In this document: piece by piece, positions 1 through 5,384 of the stretch | Layout: each line of letters opens with the position of its first letter | How positions within the stretch are numbered: the first letter of the stretch is position 1 | NCBI GenBank assembly: GCA_020200195.1 | Contig: JAIVJE010000543.1 | Span: 1 to 5,384 of the forward strand | DNA: 5,384 nucleotides | Reading direction: 5' to 3' | From: Acidobacteriota bacterium | GTDB lineage: Bacteria; Acidobacteriota; Vicinamibacteria; Vicinamibacterales; 2-12-FULL-66-21 | Made by a program: the position numbers and the translations under genes | The notes under the pieces: generated by a model | What the model saw: only the letters and a program-made list of their open reading frames with translations | Databases searched by the model: none | Told to the model about the DNA's origin: nothing

Positions 1-831
1 GCATTCGGGATCGCCGTAGTCGTGCGCGAATGTCCCTTCTTCATAGAACCCCGCGCGTGTGCACCCCTGGTGCACCGTCCTGCCGAAAAGCCATGCCGGC
101 CGACCGAGCTCGTCGAATGCAGGCAGTGGGCCGAGCCCCTGAAGAAACAACAGGATGGCAAAGACCGTTTCGGTGAAGTTGTCGCCAATGGGCGCGCAGC
201 CCGGAATGTTGATGACCGGCAGGCCGAACGCGCTCCGGTAGTCCTTGCCGAGTGAGTCCATGACACTCATCGATCCCGTCGGATTCCCCTCGGCAGCGGG
301 AATTCCGCCCCATGTCGCGCAGGTCCCGATGGCGATCGTCGCCGCAGCGCCAGGTGCGAGTCGATGGAGCCAAGTCGCTGTGGGCGTGGGGTGCTTTACG
401 GCGCCGTAGTCGGCCTCGCCGCTGATCGCCTCCACCCCCATTGCGGAGAAATACCCACCGGTGCGCTGGGCGATCCGCTCGTCGGCCACCGAACCCTCGA
501 AGACCAGAACGTACGGGTCGCCAAGCCGGCCATCCGCGGCATCCTTGAAGGACTGCGTGAACTGGTCGCCCGCCTCGACCGCGAGAACCGGATGATGCAG
601 CAGCACCTTCGGCATTGCCGGCACGATCCCGAGCAGCAGTCCCTCGATCCCCGGATTGGTCGCGCCGGTCACGGCGATCGAGCACCCGTCACAACTCATA
701 CCGGCCAGCCAATACACGTGGACTGTCTTCAGAGGGCCGAGCGGAAGACGCTCGCGTTTGTGTTCCGGCTCCGTTTCGGGAATTGAGGGCTGGCCGCCTC
801 GGACCTGTTCCGCCGTCGCCGTTTCCGCCAT
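1..831 (-). CDS. [NiFe]-hydrogenase small subunit, 3' end cut by window edge
   Basis: Electron-transfer (Fe-S) subunit of an uptake-type [NiFe] hydrogenase; it passes electrons from the H2-splitting large subunit along three Fe-S clusters. The frame is open for 277 complete codons and leaves the window at position 1. Seen: SCDGCS (Cys47, Cys50), GTCATWGG (Cys171) and IPGC (Cys212), which fit four-cysteine ligation of the proximal [4Fe-4S] cluster. HQGC (His254, Cys257) and Cys277 fit distal-cluster ligands; the medial-cluster cysteines lie beyond the edge. The extra cysteines of six-Cys O2-tolerant enzymes are absent (Gly49, Gly176). Residues 1-36 are polar, with no twin-arginine motif or hydrophobic segment, so no Tat export is predicted. 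The ATG at 831 follows a good Shine-Dalgarno 11 nt after hypE. The core (LVFEGSV, NPTGSM, LFGRTVHQGC) recalls HhyS-like group 1h/1f proteins; the subgroup is inferred. The large subunit should follow to the left. Confidence 0.93.
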   Translation of the reverse strand, partial: MAETATAEQVRGGQPSIPETEPEHKRERLPLGPLKTVHVYWLAGMSCDGCSIAVTGATNPGIEGLLLGIVPAMPKVLLHHPVLAVEAGDQFTQSFKDAADGRLGDPYVLVFEGSVADERIAQRTGGYFSAMGVEAISGEADYGAVKHPTPTATWLHRLAPGAAATIAIGTCATWGGIPAAEGNPTGSMSVMDSLGKDYRSAFGLPVINIPGCAPIGDNFTETVFAILLFLQGLGPLPAFDELGRPAWLFGRTVHQGCTRAGFYEEGTFAHDYGDPEC

Positions 832-833
832 GA

Positions 834-841
834 TCTCTCCT
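834..841 (-). promoter_or_regulatory. Shine-Dalgarno of the hydrogenase small-subunit gene
   Basis: On the minus strand this reads AGGAGAGA, with the AGGAG core 5 nt before the ATG at 831. It fills most of the 11-nt gap after the hypE stop. It supports the chosen start and suggests that translation is coupled to hypE. Confidence 0.75.
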
Positions 842-842
842 G

Positions 843-2036
843 TCAGCAGATTCGCGGCAGCTGCTCTCCTGCCAGCATCGTCACCACGCGCTCACCACCG
901 ACACGCGATCGCATCACCACCATGCCGCGATGTTCGTCGACCACTTCTCCAACAACGGCAGCACGCGCACCCAGAGGGTGGGCGCGCATGACCTCGATTA
1001 CCCGGTCCGCTTCATCCCTCGGCACGATTGCAATCAGCTTGCCTTCGTTTGCCACGTACAGGGGATCGAGACCCAGGATCTCGCACGCGCCGCTGACCTC
1101 CGCTCGAACCGGAATCGCGGTTTCAGACAGGGACATGCCGACATGGGATGCAGCGGCGATTTCGTGCAGCGCGCTCGACACCCCGCCGCGCGTCGGATCA
1201 CGCATGCACCGGATACCCGGACACACCTCCAGCATGACACGCGTCAGGTCGGCCAGAGCCGCGGTGTCGCTCTCGAGTGTGGTCTCGAACTCGAGGTTCT
1301 CTCTCACCGACATGATGGCGATGCCGTGGTCGCCGATCGTTCCGGAAAGGATGATGCGATCGCCCGCACGACATGACGCCGCGGACAGCGAACGGCCGGC
1401 AGGCACGAACCCGACGCCCGAGGTCGTGATGAAGATCTGATCCCCTTTGCCACGGTCGACCACCTTCGTATCCCCCGTTACGAGAGTGACCGCCGCGGCG
1501 TCGCAGGCTTCTCGCATCGATACGACGACGCGGCGGAGATCGTCAATCGGCAGCCCCTCCTCGAGGATGAACGCGGCACTGAGGAATAACGGCGTCGCGC
1601 CCCCCATCGCCAGATCGTTCACGGTGCCGTAGACAGCGAGCTTCCCGATGTCGCCGCCTGGAAAAAAGATCGGGCGAACGACGAAACTGTCCGTCGTGAA
1701 CGCGAGCGTCGCCTCCGCGTGCGGACGCAGCGAGCAGCTGGCCTGGTCTTCAAGTCTGGACAGGATTTCGTTGCCGAGCACCGGAAGGAACAGGTGATGA
1801 ATCAAATCAGCCGACAGGCGACCACCGCTGCCGTGGCCGAGCAGGACGCGATCGTGCTGTGCAAACGGGAGCGGGCAGGACCCGAGGAGATCGGCGACGG
1901 TCGGCCGCGCTGGAGACCCTGGGTTTCGATGGCGCTGACCGCAAACCTCTGTTCCGCGTCGAAGGTCGCGTAGGCAGGCGTGAGACGGAGTCCACTGCGT
2001 GGAATATTGCCGACGCCGCGCCACTTGCGGTCGCAC
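843..2036 (-). CDS. hypE: HypE, hydrogenase maturation thiocarbamate dehydratase (start unresolved)
   Basis: HypE takes a carbamoyl group from HypF on its C-terminal cysteine and dehydrates it with ATP to a thiocyanate, the cyanide source for the NiFe site. The PurM/SelD-type fold is shown by LLGHGSGGRL (65-74), TTDSFVV (114-120), GTVNDLAMGGA (137-147), VTGDTKVV (186-193), SGTIGDHG (231-238) and RDPTRGGVSSAL (279-290). The chain ends in the family's PRIC tail, Cys397, directly before TGA. The start is a problem. Recognisable HypE begins near residue 47-51 (about 1898-1884, before SCPLPFAQHD), yet no ATG, GTG or TTG occurs in this frame between there and the GTG codons at 2036 and 2024. Residues 1 to about 45 are an Arg-rich out-of-frame reading of hypD and are probably not native. 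The overlap with hypD is 235 nt, in the -1 frame. The body from about residue 50 (348 aa) is normal family length. The identity is certain, but the 5' end is not. Confidence 0.9.
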   Translation of the reverse strand: MRPQVARRRQYSTQWTPSHACLRDLRRGTEVCGQRHRNPGSPARPTVADLLGSCPLPFAQHDRVLLGHGSGGRLSADLIHHLFLPVLGNEILSRLEDQASCSLRPHAEATLAFTTDSFVVRPIFFPGGDIGKLAVYGTVNDLAMGGATPLFLSAAFILEEGLPIDDLRRVVVSMREACDAAAVTLVTGDTKVVDRGKGDQIFITTSGVGFVPAGRSLSAASCRAGDRIILSGTIGDHGIAIMSVRENLEFETTLESDTAALADLTRVMLEVCPGIRCMRDPTRGGVSSALHEIAAASHVGMSLSETAIPVRAEVSGACEILGLDPLYVANEGKLIAIVPRDEADRVIEVMRAHPLGARAAVVGEVVDEHRGMVVMRSRVGGERVVTMLAGEQLPRIC

Positions 2037-2842
2037 ACCTCGAATACTTCGTCGATCAGGGCCCGGGACGCGGGATTCCCCTCGCGTCTCACTGCACGGC
2101 CGTAGGCGTTCTCGACTTCGGCGCGCCGTTCTTCGAGCTGTCGGATTGCCAGCAGCAATCCTTCAAGCATATCGACCGGTTCGAATCCGGTAATGACGAT
2201 CGGCACGCGGTACTTGCTGGCAAGCGGTTCGTACTCTTCGTATCCGACAACCGTACAGACGTGCCCGGGACCGAGGAACGCCTGCACGCGGTTATCCGGC
2301 GCCTCCAGAATTGCCGTCATCGCCGGCGGCACGAGCACGTGTGACACGAGAACGCTGAAGTTCGTCAGGCCGCGGCGGGCCGCCATCCACACCGCCATGG
2401 CATTCGGCGGCGCCGTAGTCTCGAACCCGATGGCGAAAAACGCGACCTGCTTTCCTGGATGGGCTGCCGCGATCGCGACCGCGTCCAGCGGCGAGTACAC
2501 GACCCGCACGTCACTGCCGTGCGATTTCAGCTGCAACAAATCCCCGGCGGAACCTGGAACGCGCAACATGTCGCCAAACGAGCAGAAGATCACGTCCGAC
2601 CGCGACGCGATGGCATGCGCACGATCGATCGTCTCGAGCGCAGTCACGCATACCGGACAGCCGGGCCCATGGACCAGCTCGATGCCCTGCGGCAGCAGCT
2701 CATCGATGCCGTACTTGACGATCGTGTGCGTCTGGCCGCCGCACACTTCCATGATCGTCCACGAGCGTGTGGCTACGTCCTCAATCGCGCGCACCAGCTT
2801 CCGCGCGGCTGCCTCGTCACGGTATTCGTCGAGGAACTTCAT
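1802..2842 (-). CDS. hypD: HypD, Fe(CN)2CO assembly scaffold, C-terminus missing
   Basis: HypD works with HypC to assemble the iron with its CN and CO ligands for the NiFe active site. Seen: the start MKFLDEYR; EVCGGQTH with Cys34, the family's proposed iron/cyanide-site cysteine; GPGCPVC (Cys62, Cys65, the redox-active pair); IFCSFGDMLRVPG; VVYSPLDA; GFETTAP; GPGHV; and ITGFEPVDMLEG. Homology runs through AYATFDAEQRFAVSAIET (about residue 307). The last 39 residues are then unrelated and are simply hypE coding read in another frame. The normal C-terminal region of about 60 residues, with cysteines that ligate a [4Fe-4S] cluster and a conserved MVSSEGAC-type motif, is absent from all three minus frames. 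The length is 346 aa against about 360-375 in the family, but only about 307 are genuine. The start ATG overlaps the hypC stop (ATGA) and has its own Shine-Dalgarno. As written, the protein is probably non-functional. Confidence 0.92.
   Translation of the reverse strand: MKFLDEYRDEAAARKLVRAIEDVATRSWTIMEVCGGQTHTIVKYGIDELLPQGIELVHGPGCPVCVTALETIDRAHAIASRSDVIFCSFGDMLRVPGSAGDLLQLKSHGSDVRVVYSPLDAVAIAAAHPGKQVAFFAIGFETTAPPNAMAVWMAARRGLTNFSVLVSHVLVPPAMTAILEAPDNRVQAFLGPGHVCTVVGYEEYEPLASKYRVPIVITGFEPVDMLEGLLLAIRQLEERRAEVENAYGRAVRREGNPASRALIDEVFEVCDRKWRGVGNIPRSGLRLTPAYATFDAEQRFAVSAIETQGLQRGRPSPISSGPARSRLHSTIASCSATAAVVACRLI
1885..1925 (-). other. Suspected deletion scar between hypD 3' end and hypE 5' end
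   Basis: Recognisable HypD stops near 1922 and recognisable HypE begins near 1898-1884, in the -1 frame. A normal junction would hold about 60 more HypD codons, a stop, a ribosome binding site and the HypE start, so roughly 200 nt appear to be missing. The breakpoint cannot be placed more exactly without a close homologue. No X-XXY-YYZ slippery heptamer in the hypD frame was seen that would explain a programmed fusion. Confidence 0.6.
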
Positions 2843-3033
2843 GACTCTTCCACTCGAAGCTCGTCCAGTTGATCCATCCCCTCGAGGAACTCGAATACCT
2901 TATGGGCCTCCGCCTCATCGACACGCTGCAGGGCGAAACCCACGTGGACGATGACGTACTCGCCAGGCTGCGCGTCGGGCACATGGTGCAGGCAGACGCG
3001 TTTGATGACGCCGTTGAAATCCACTTTTCCCAT
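2839..3033 (-). CDS. hypC: HypC/HupF-family chaperone, N-terminus missing
   Basis: HypC is the small chaperone that binds HypD and the iron with its diatomic ligands, then escorts it to the hydrogenase large subunit. Seen: MGKVDFNGVIKRVCL, VPDAQPGEYVIVHVGFALQRV and an acidic C-terminal helix ending DELRVEES, all typical of the family from about residue 25 onward. The usual beginning, MCLAIPGKV or similar, is absent, and its Cys2 is essential in characterised HypC proteins. The 64 aa compare with about 75-95 in the family. Upstream in the same frame, the codons for DHEIL also look like HypC, followed by non-HypC sequence and a TGA near 3090. No ATG, GTG or TTG lies between. The ATG at 3033 is therefore probably an internal methionine. 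It overlaps the hypF stop (TGATG) and has no convincing Shine-Dalgarno. The identity is secure; the protein as encoded is probably defective. Confidence 0.88.
   Translation of the reverse strand: MGKVDFNGVIKRVCLHHVPDAQPGEYVIVHVGFALQRVDEAEAHKVFEFLEGMDQLDELRVEES
2845..2851 (-). promoter_or_regulatory. Shine-Dalgarno of hypD
   Basis: On the minus strand this reads GGAAGAG, a few bases before the hypD ATG at 2842. It lies inside the last hypC codons, and the hypC stop overlaps the hypD start as ATGA, which suggests coupled translation. It supports the hypD start. Confidence 0.6.
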
Positions 3034-3060
3034 CAGGATCTCGTGATCCCGCCGGCCGCA
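3033..3060 (-). other. Suspected deletion scar between hypF 3' end and hypC 5' end
   Basis: HypF reads normally to about GQLAVAAGG and then shifts into ITRS-stop. The same bases in the hypC frame read DHEILMGKVDF, which belongs to the interior of HypC. The sequence for the first 20 or so HypC residues, with Met-Cys, and the hypC ribosome binding site are not present. A deletion of about 60-90 nt across the junction is inferred; the exact breakpoint is not visible. Confidence 0.5.
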
Positions 3061-5321
3061 ACCGCAAGCTGGCCCAGACTCACACCGCCATCACCCGGCG
3101 GCACCATGCGATGACCGAACACACGGAAGCCGGCTCGCGAGAGCCGCGCTTCGCAGTCGAGGGTGAGGATGACGTTCAGAAACACGCCGCCTGACAGCAC
3201 GACCGCCCCGATTCCGGTGCGTTCGCGAAGTCGAACGCACACGCTCTCTACGACATCGGCCAGCGCCACGTGAAAACGCCGCGCGATCGTGGCCGGCGAC
3301 CGGCCAAGGCCGGCGTCACGGCAAGCCTCCGTGATAATCGGGCGGGTGTCAATCGTGAGGCGGTCCCCTTCCGGCTCGAGGTGGTGGGGGTAGCCGCGGT
3401 CAGCGTCTACCTCGCCGGCGAGCCACTCGAGTTGCATGGCGGCCTGCCCCTCGAAGCTCACGTGATCTCTGACCCCGGCGATGGCTGCAATCGCATCGAA
3501 CAGGCGTCCTGCGCTGGACGTGCGTGGCGTGTTCACACCCCGCTCGATCATGCGCATGACCGTCCTGACGCAGTCCTTGCCAACCCGCTGCTCGATTGCC
3601 GCTGGACTCAGACCCGCATCGAGCAGATGGGCGAGCGCCATCCGCCAGGGTTCGCGAACCGCCTGATCGCCGCCCGGAAGTGCGACCGGGCGAAGATGCG
3701 CCGCACGGTGGACGGAGCGCGCGTCTCCGACGAGGAATTCACCGCCCCATACGGTCCCGTCCTCGCCGTAACCGGTCCCGTCGAACGCGACGCCGATCAC
3801 GGGCTCGCTGAGCCCGTGTTCGGCCATGCAGCTGGCCACGTGCGCGTGATGATGCTGAACCGCCATGGTTGTGAGACCGGCGGCAGCCGCTCGTTCGACG
3901 GCGTACCTCGTGGAGCCATAACCGGGGTGAAGATCGTGAACGATCACGCGAGGTTCAATCGCCAAAAGCCGCTCGTACAGATCAATATCGCGGCAGAAGG
4001 CACGATACGCGCTGAGCTCATCGAGGTCGCCAATGTGGTGGCTGACGAACCCGTCGCGACCGCGGCCGAGCGCGAAGGTGTTCTTCAACTGTCCCCCAAC
4101 GGCGAGCACCGGCTCCGCACAGGGAAATGGAAGGCGCACTGGACGCGGCGCCTGGCCCCTCGACCGCCTGACTGGCAGCTCACGCCCTCGGGCAGCCCTC
4201 GTGACACCGTCGTCGCAGCGCACGCGAATCTCGCGGTCGTGCGTGAGAAACACGTCAGCGATGGGCGCCAGCCGGGTCAGCGCATCCGCATCCTGATACG
4301 CAATCGGCTCGTGAGACCTGTTACCGCTGGTCATCACCAGTGGCCTCCCCATCTCACGCATCAACAGATGATGGAGTGGCGTGGACGGTAGCATGACGCC
4401 GAGGTTGGGACAGCCGGGCGCGACACCTTCTGCAGGCGCGAGCGGTCCGGGCGAGGCCCGCCGTGGCAGCAGCACAATCGGCCGCGAGCTGGCGGCGAGG
4501 AGCTCGCGCTCAGCCGTGTCGATCCTGCACGCCGCGGCAGCAGCCTCAGTTGACTCGAACATCACTGCGAACGGCTTCTCGTCGCGATGCTTGCGCCGCC
4601 GCAACTCGCTAACGACAGTTTCATTGGTGGCGTCGCATGCCAGGTGATATCCGCCCAGGCCCTTCACCGCGGCAATGCCGCCGCCCCGGAGGGCGGCAGT
4701 CAGGCGCGCGAACGGTTCCCCTGGCATTGGCGCTCCATCGCGGTCGAGCAGGCGGACGCGAGGACCACACGCCGCGCAGGCGATCGGCTCGGCATGAAAC
4801 CGACGGTCTCCCGGGTTGTCGTACTCCCGTTGACACGCCTCACACATCGGGAAGACTGCCATCGTCGTGCGCTGACGGTCGTAAGGCACGCCCGTCACGA
4901 TCGTCAGCCGGGGCCCACACGCCGTACAGGTGATGAAGGGATATTGGAACCGTCGGTTGGACGGGTCGAAGAGCTCCGCAAGACATGCGTCGCATGTCGC
5001 CAGGTCGGGCGACACACGCACGTCCACCCGAGCATGACCGGCTCCGGAATCACTGACCTCGATCCGGAAGCCGGCATCACCTCGAACAGGGAGGGCTGCG
5101 GTTACGTACCCGTCGATGGTCGAGTGCGATGGCGGAGAGCCGACGAGCTCCGCTTCGAACCGCTCGAGTTCTGCAACCTGTCCCTCGACTTCGATCAGGA
5201 CACCGAGAGGATCGTTACGAACGAAGCCAGTGAGGGAGAAGCGGGAGGCAAGGCCGTAGACAAACGGGCGAAAGCCGACGCCCTGGACGATACCGCGAAC
5301 AGCGATGCTTCGCCTCTGCAT
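3033..5321 (-). CDS. hypF: HypF, hydrogenase maturation carbamoyltransferase
   Basis: HypF uses carbamoyl phosphate and ATP to form a carbamoyl-adenylate, then carbamoylates the C-terminal cysteine of HypE; this is the first step of cyanide ligand synthesis. At 762 aa it matches the family (about 750). Domains in order: an acylphosphatase-like domain (1 to about 92) with GIVQGVGFRPF, Arg18 and Asn36; two CX2CX18CX2C zinc-finger motifs (Cys110/113/132/135 and Cys160/163/182/185); a YrdC-like nucleotide-binding domain (about 205-385) with AAVKGLGGYHLACDA, NLGVMLPSTPLHHLL and VMTSGN; and a Kae1-like carbamoyltransferase domain (about 400-755) with VQHHHAHVAS (His490-494), VAFDGTGYGEDGTVWGGEF, SSAGRLFDAI and LSGGVFLN. 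Everything to VPPGDGGVSLGQLAVAA looks intact. Only the last few residues (ITRS) may be altered by the junction with hypC. The ATG at 5321 places the acylphosphatase motif at the usual distance; only a weak AGG precedes it. It is the first gene of the visible operon. Confidence 0.96.
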   Translation of the reverse strand: MQRRSIAVRGIVQGVGFRPFVYGLASRFSLTGFVRNDPLGVLIEVEGQVAELERFEAELVGSPPSHSTIDGYVTAALPVRGDAGFRIEVSDSGAGHARVDVRVSPDLATCDACLAELFDPSNRRFQYPFITCTACGPRLTIVTGVPYDRQRTTMAVFPMCEACQREYDNPGDRRFHAEPIACAACGPRVRLLDRDGAPMPGEPFARLTAALRGGGIAAVKGLGGYHLACDATNETVVSELRRRKHRDEKPFAVMFESTEAAAAACRIDTAERELLAASSRPIVLLPRRASPGPLAPAEGVAPGCPNLGVMLPSTPLHHLLMREMGRPLVMTSGNRSHEPIAYQDADALTRLAPIADVFLTHDREIRVRCDDGVTRAARGRELPVRRSRGQAPRPVRLPFPCAEPVLAVGGQLKNTFALGRGRDGFVSHHIGDLDELSAYRAFCRDIDLYERLLAIEPRVIVHDLHPGYGSTRYAVERAAAAGLTTMAVQHHHAHVASCMAEHGLSEPVIGVAFDGTGYGEDGTVWGGEFLVGDARSVHRAAHLRPVALPGGDQAVREPWRMALAHLLDAGLSPAAIEQRVGKDCVRTVMRMIERGVNTPRTSSAGRLFDAIAAIAGVRDHVSFEGQAAMQLEWLAGEVDADRGYPHHLEPEGDRLTIDTRPIITEACRDAGLGRSPATIARRFHVALADVVESVCVRLRERTGIGAVVLSGGVFLNVILTLDCEARLSRAGFRVFGHRMVPPGDGGVSLGQLAVAAGGITRS

Positions 5322-5384
5322 GCCGACCTGTACGAACCGGGCAGTGAAAGGTCGAGTTTTCGCCGCCGTTCGGTCCGATGATAG
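5322..5384 (-). other. 63-nt edge segment upstream of hypF
   Basis: No convincing promoter, strong Shine-Dalgarno or RNA element is visible here. All of it is open in the hypF frame but contains no ATG, GTG or TTG there. In another minus frame, 5382-5347 reads IIGPNGGENSTF, which resembles an ABC-ATPase P-loop without its lysine. It may be the end of an upstream gene or chance; the sequence to the right is needed to tell. Confidence 0.3.

Noticed and set aside
41..685. 214-aa minus-strand open frame inside the small-subunit gene
   Set aside because: It overlaps the hydrogenase small-subunit frame, which has clear cluster-binding motifs. This frame is low-complexity and Arg/Gly-rich with no recognisable motif, so it is a high-GC shadow.
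1840..1960. Programmed -1 frameshift joining HypD to HypE
   Set aside because: The frame relation would allow it, but I saw no X-XXY-YYZ heptamer in the hypD frame, and the product would still lack the HypD cysteine region. A deletion explains both facts. I did not compute RNA structure.
2193..2954. 253-aa plus-strand open frame antisense to hypD/hypC
   Set aside because: It shows no recognisable motif and lies wholly opposite conserved HypD and HypC coding.
3270..4391. 373-aa plus-strand open frame antisense to hypF
   Set aside because: HypF is a well-conserved protein through the whole region. The antisense frame shows no domain or motif and is explained by the GC-rich codon bias of hypF.
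4587..5381. 264-aa plus-strand open frame antisense to the hypF 5' half
   Set aside because: It lies opposite the acylphosphatase, zinc-finger and YrdC regions of HypF and has no motif or ribosome binding site of note.
5322..5384. Promoter for the operon in front of hypF
   Set aside because: No convincing -35/-10 pair or sigma-54 GG-GC element is visible in these 63 bases, and the operon may begin farther right.
1..5384. CRISPR array, insertion sequence, tRNA or selenocysteine element
   Set aside because: No direct-repeat array, terminal inverted repeats, transposase or tRNA-like fold was seen by eye, and essentially every base lies within coding sequence. No in-frame UGA is needed to read the hydrogenase genes.

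Overview
The window is one GC-rich, minus-strand operon from [NiFe]-hydrogenase biology. In transcription order (right to left) it holds hypF, hypC, hypD, hypE and the beginning of a hydrogenase small-subunit gene that runs off the left edge. There are no real gaps: hypF/hypC overlap by 1 nt, hypC/hypD by 4 nt (ATGA), and hypE and the small-subunit gene are 11 nt apart. Only the 63 nt at the right edge lie outside a called gene. The high GC, strong GC3 bias and protein flavour fit a soil- or sediment-type bacterium. Acidobacteriota or a similar GC-rich phylum is a weak guess, and nothing here fixes the taxon.

The genes form a working set. HypF makes the carbamoyl group and passes it to the C-terminal cysteine of HypE, which dehydrates it to cyanide. 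HypC and HypD hold the iron that receives the CN (and CO) ligands before it is inserted into the hydrogenase large subunit. The small subunit carries the electron-relay Fe-S clusters. The large-subunit gene is expected just left of position 1. hypA and hypB (nickel insertion) are not in the window.

The main oddity is at two gene junctions. HypF, the body and C-terminus of HypE, and the visible small subunit look intact. HypC, however, lacks its N-terminus with the essential Met-Cys, and HypD lacks its C-terminal cysteine-rich [4Fe-4S] region. HypE has no usable start codon near its expected N-terminus, and its reading frame sits -1 relative to hypD. Both lesions look like short deletions across a gene boundary: hypF end/hypC start, and hypD end/hypE start. 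They could be real decay or compaction, or assembly collapse. This cannot be decided from the sequence alone.

The small subunit resembles the HhyS-like (group 1f/1h-type) lineage. It has no Tat signal and has a cysteine where actinobacterial-type group 1h enzymes have an aspartate ligand to the proximal cluster. I found no CRISPR array, mobile element, RNA gene or clear terminator.
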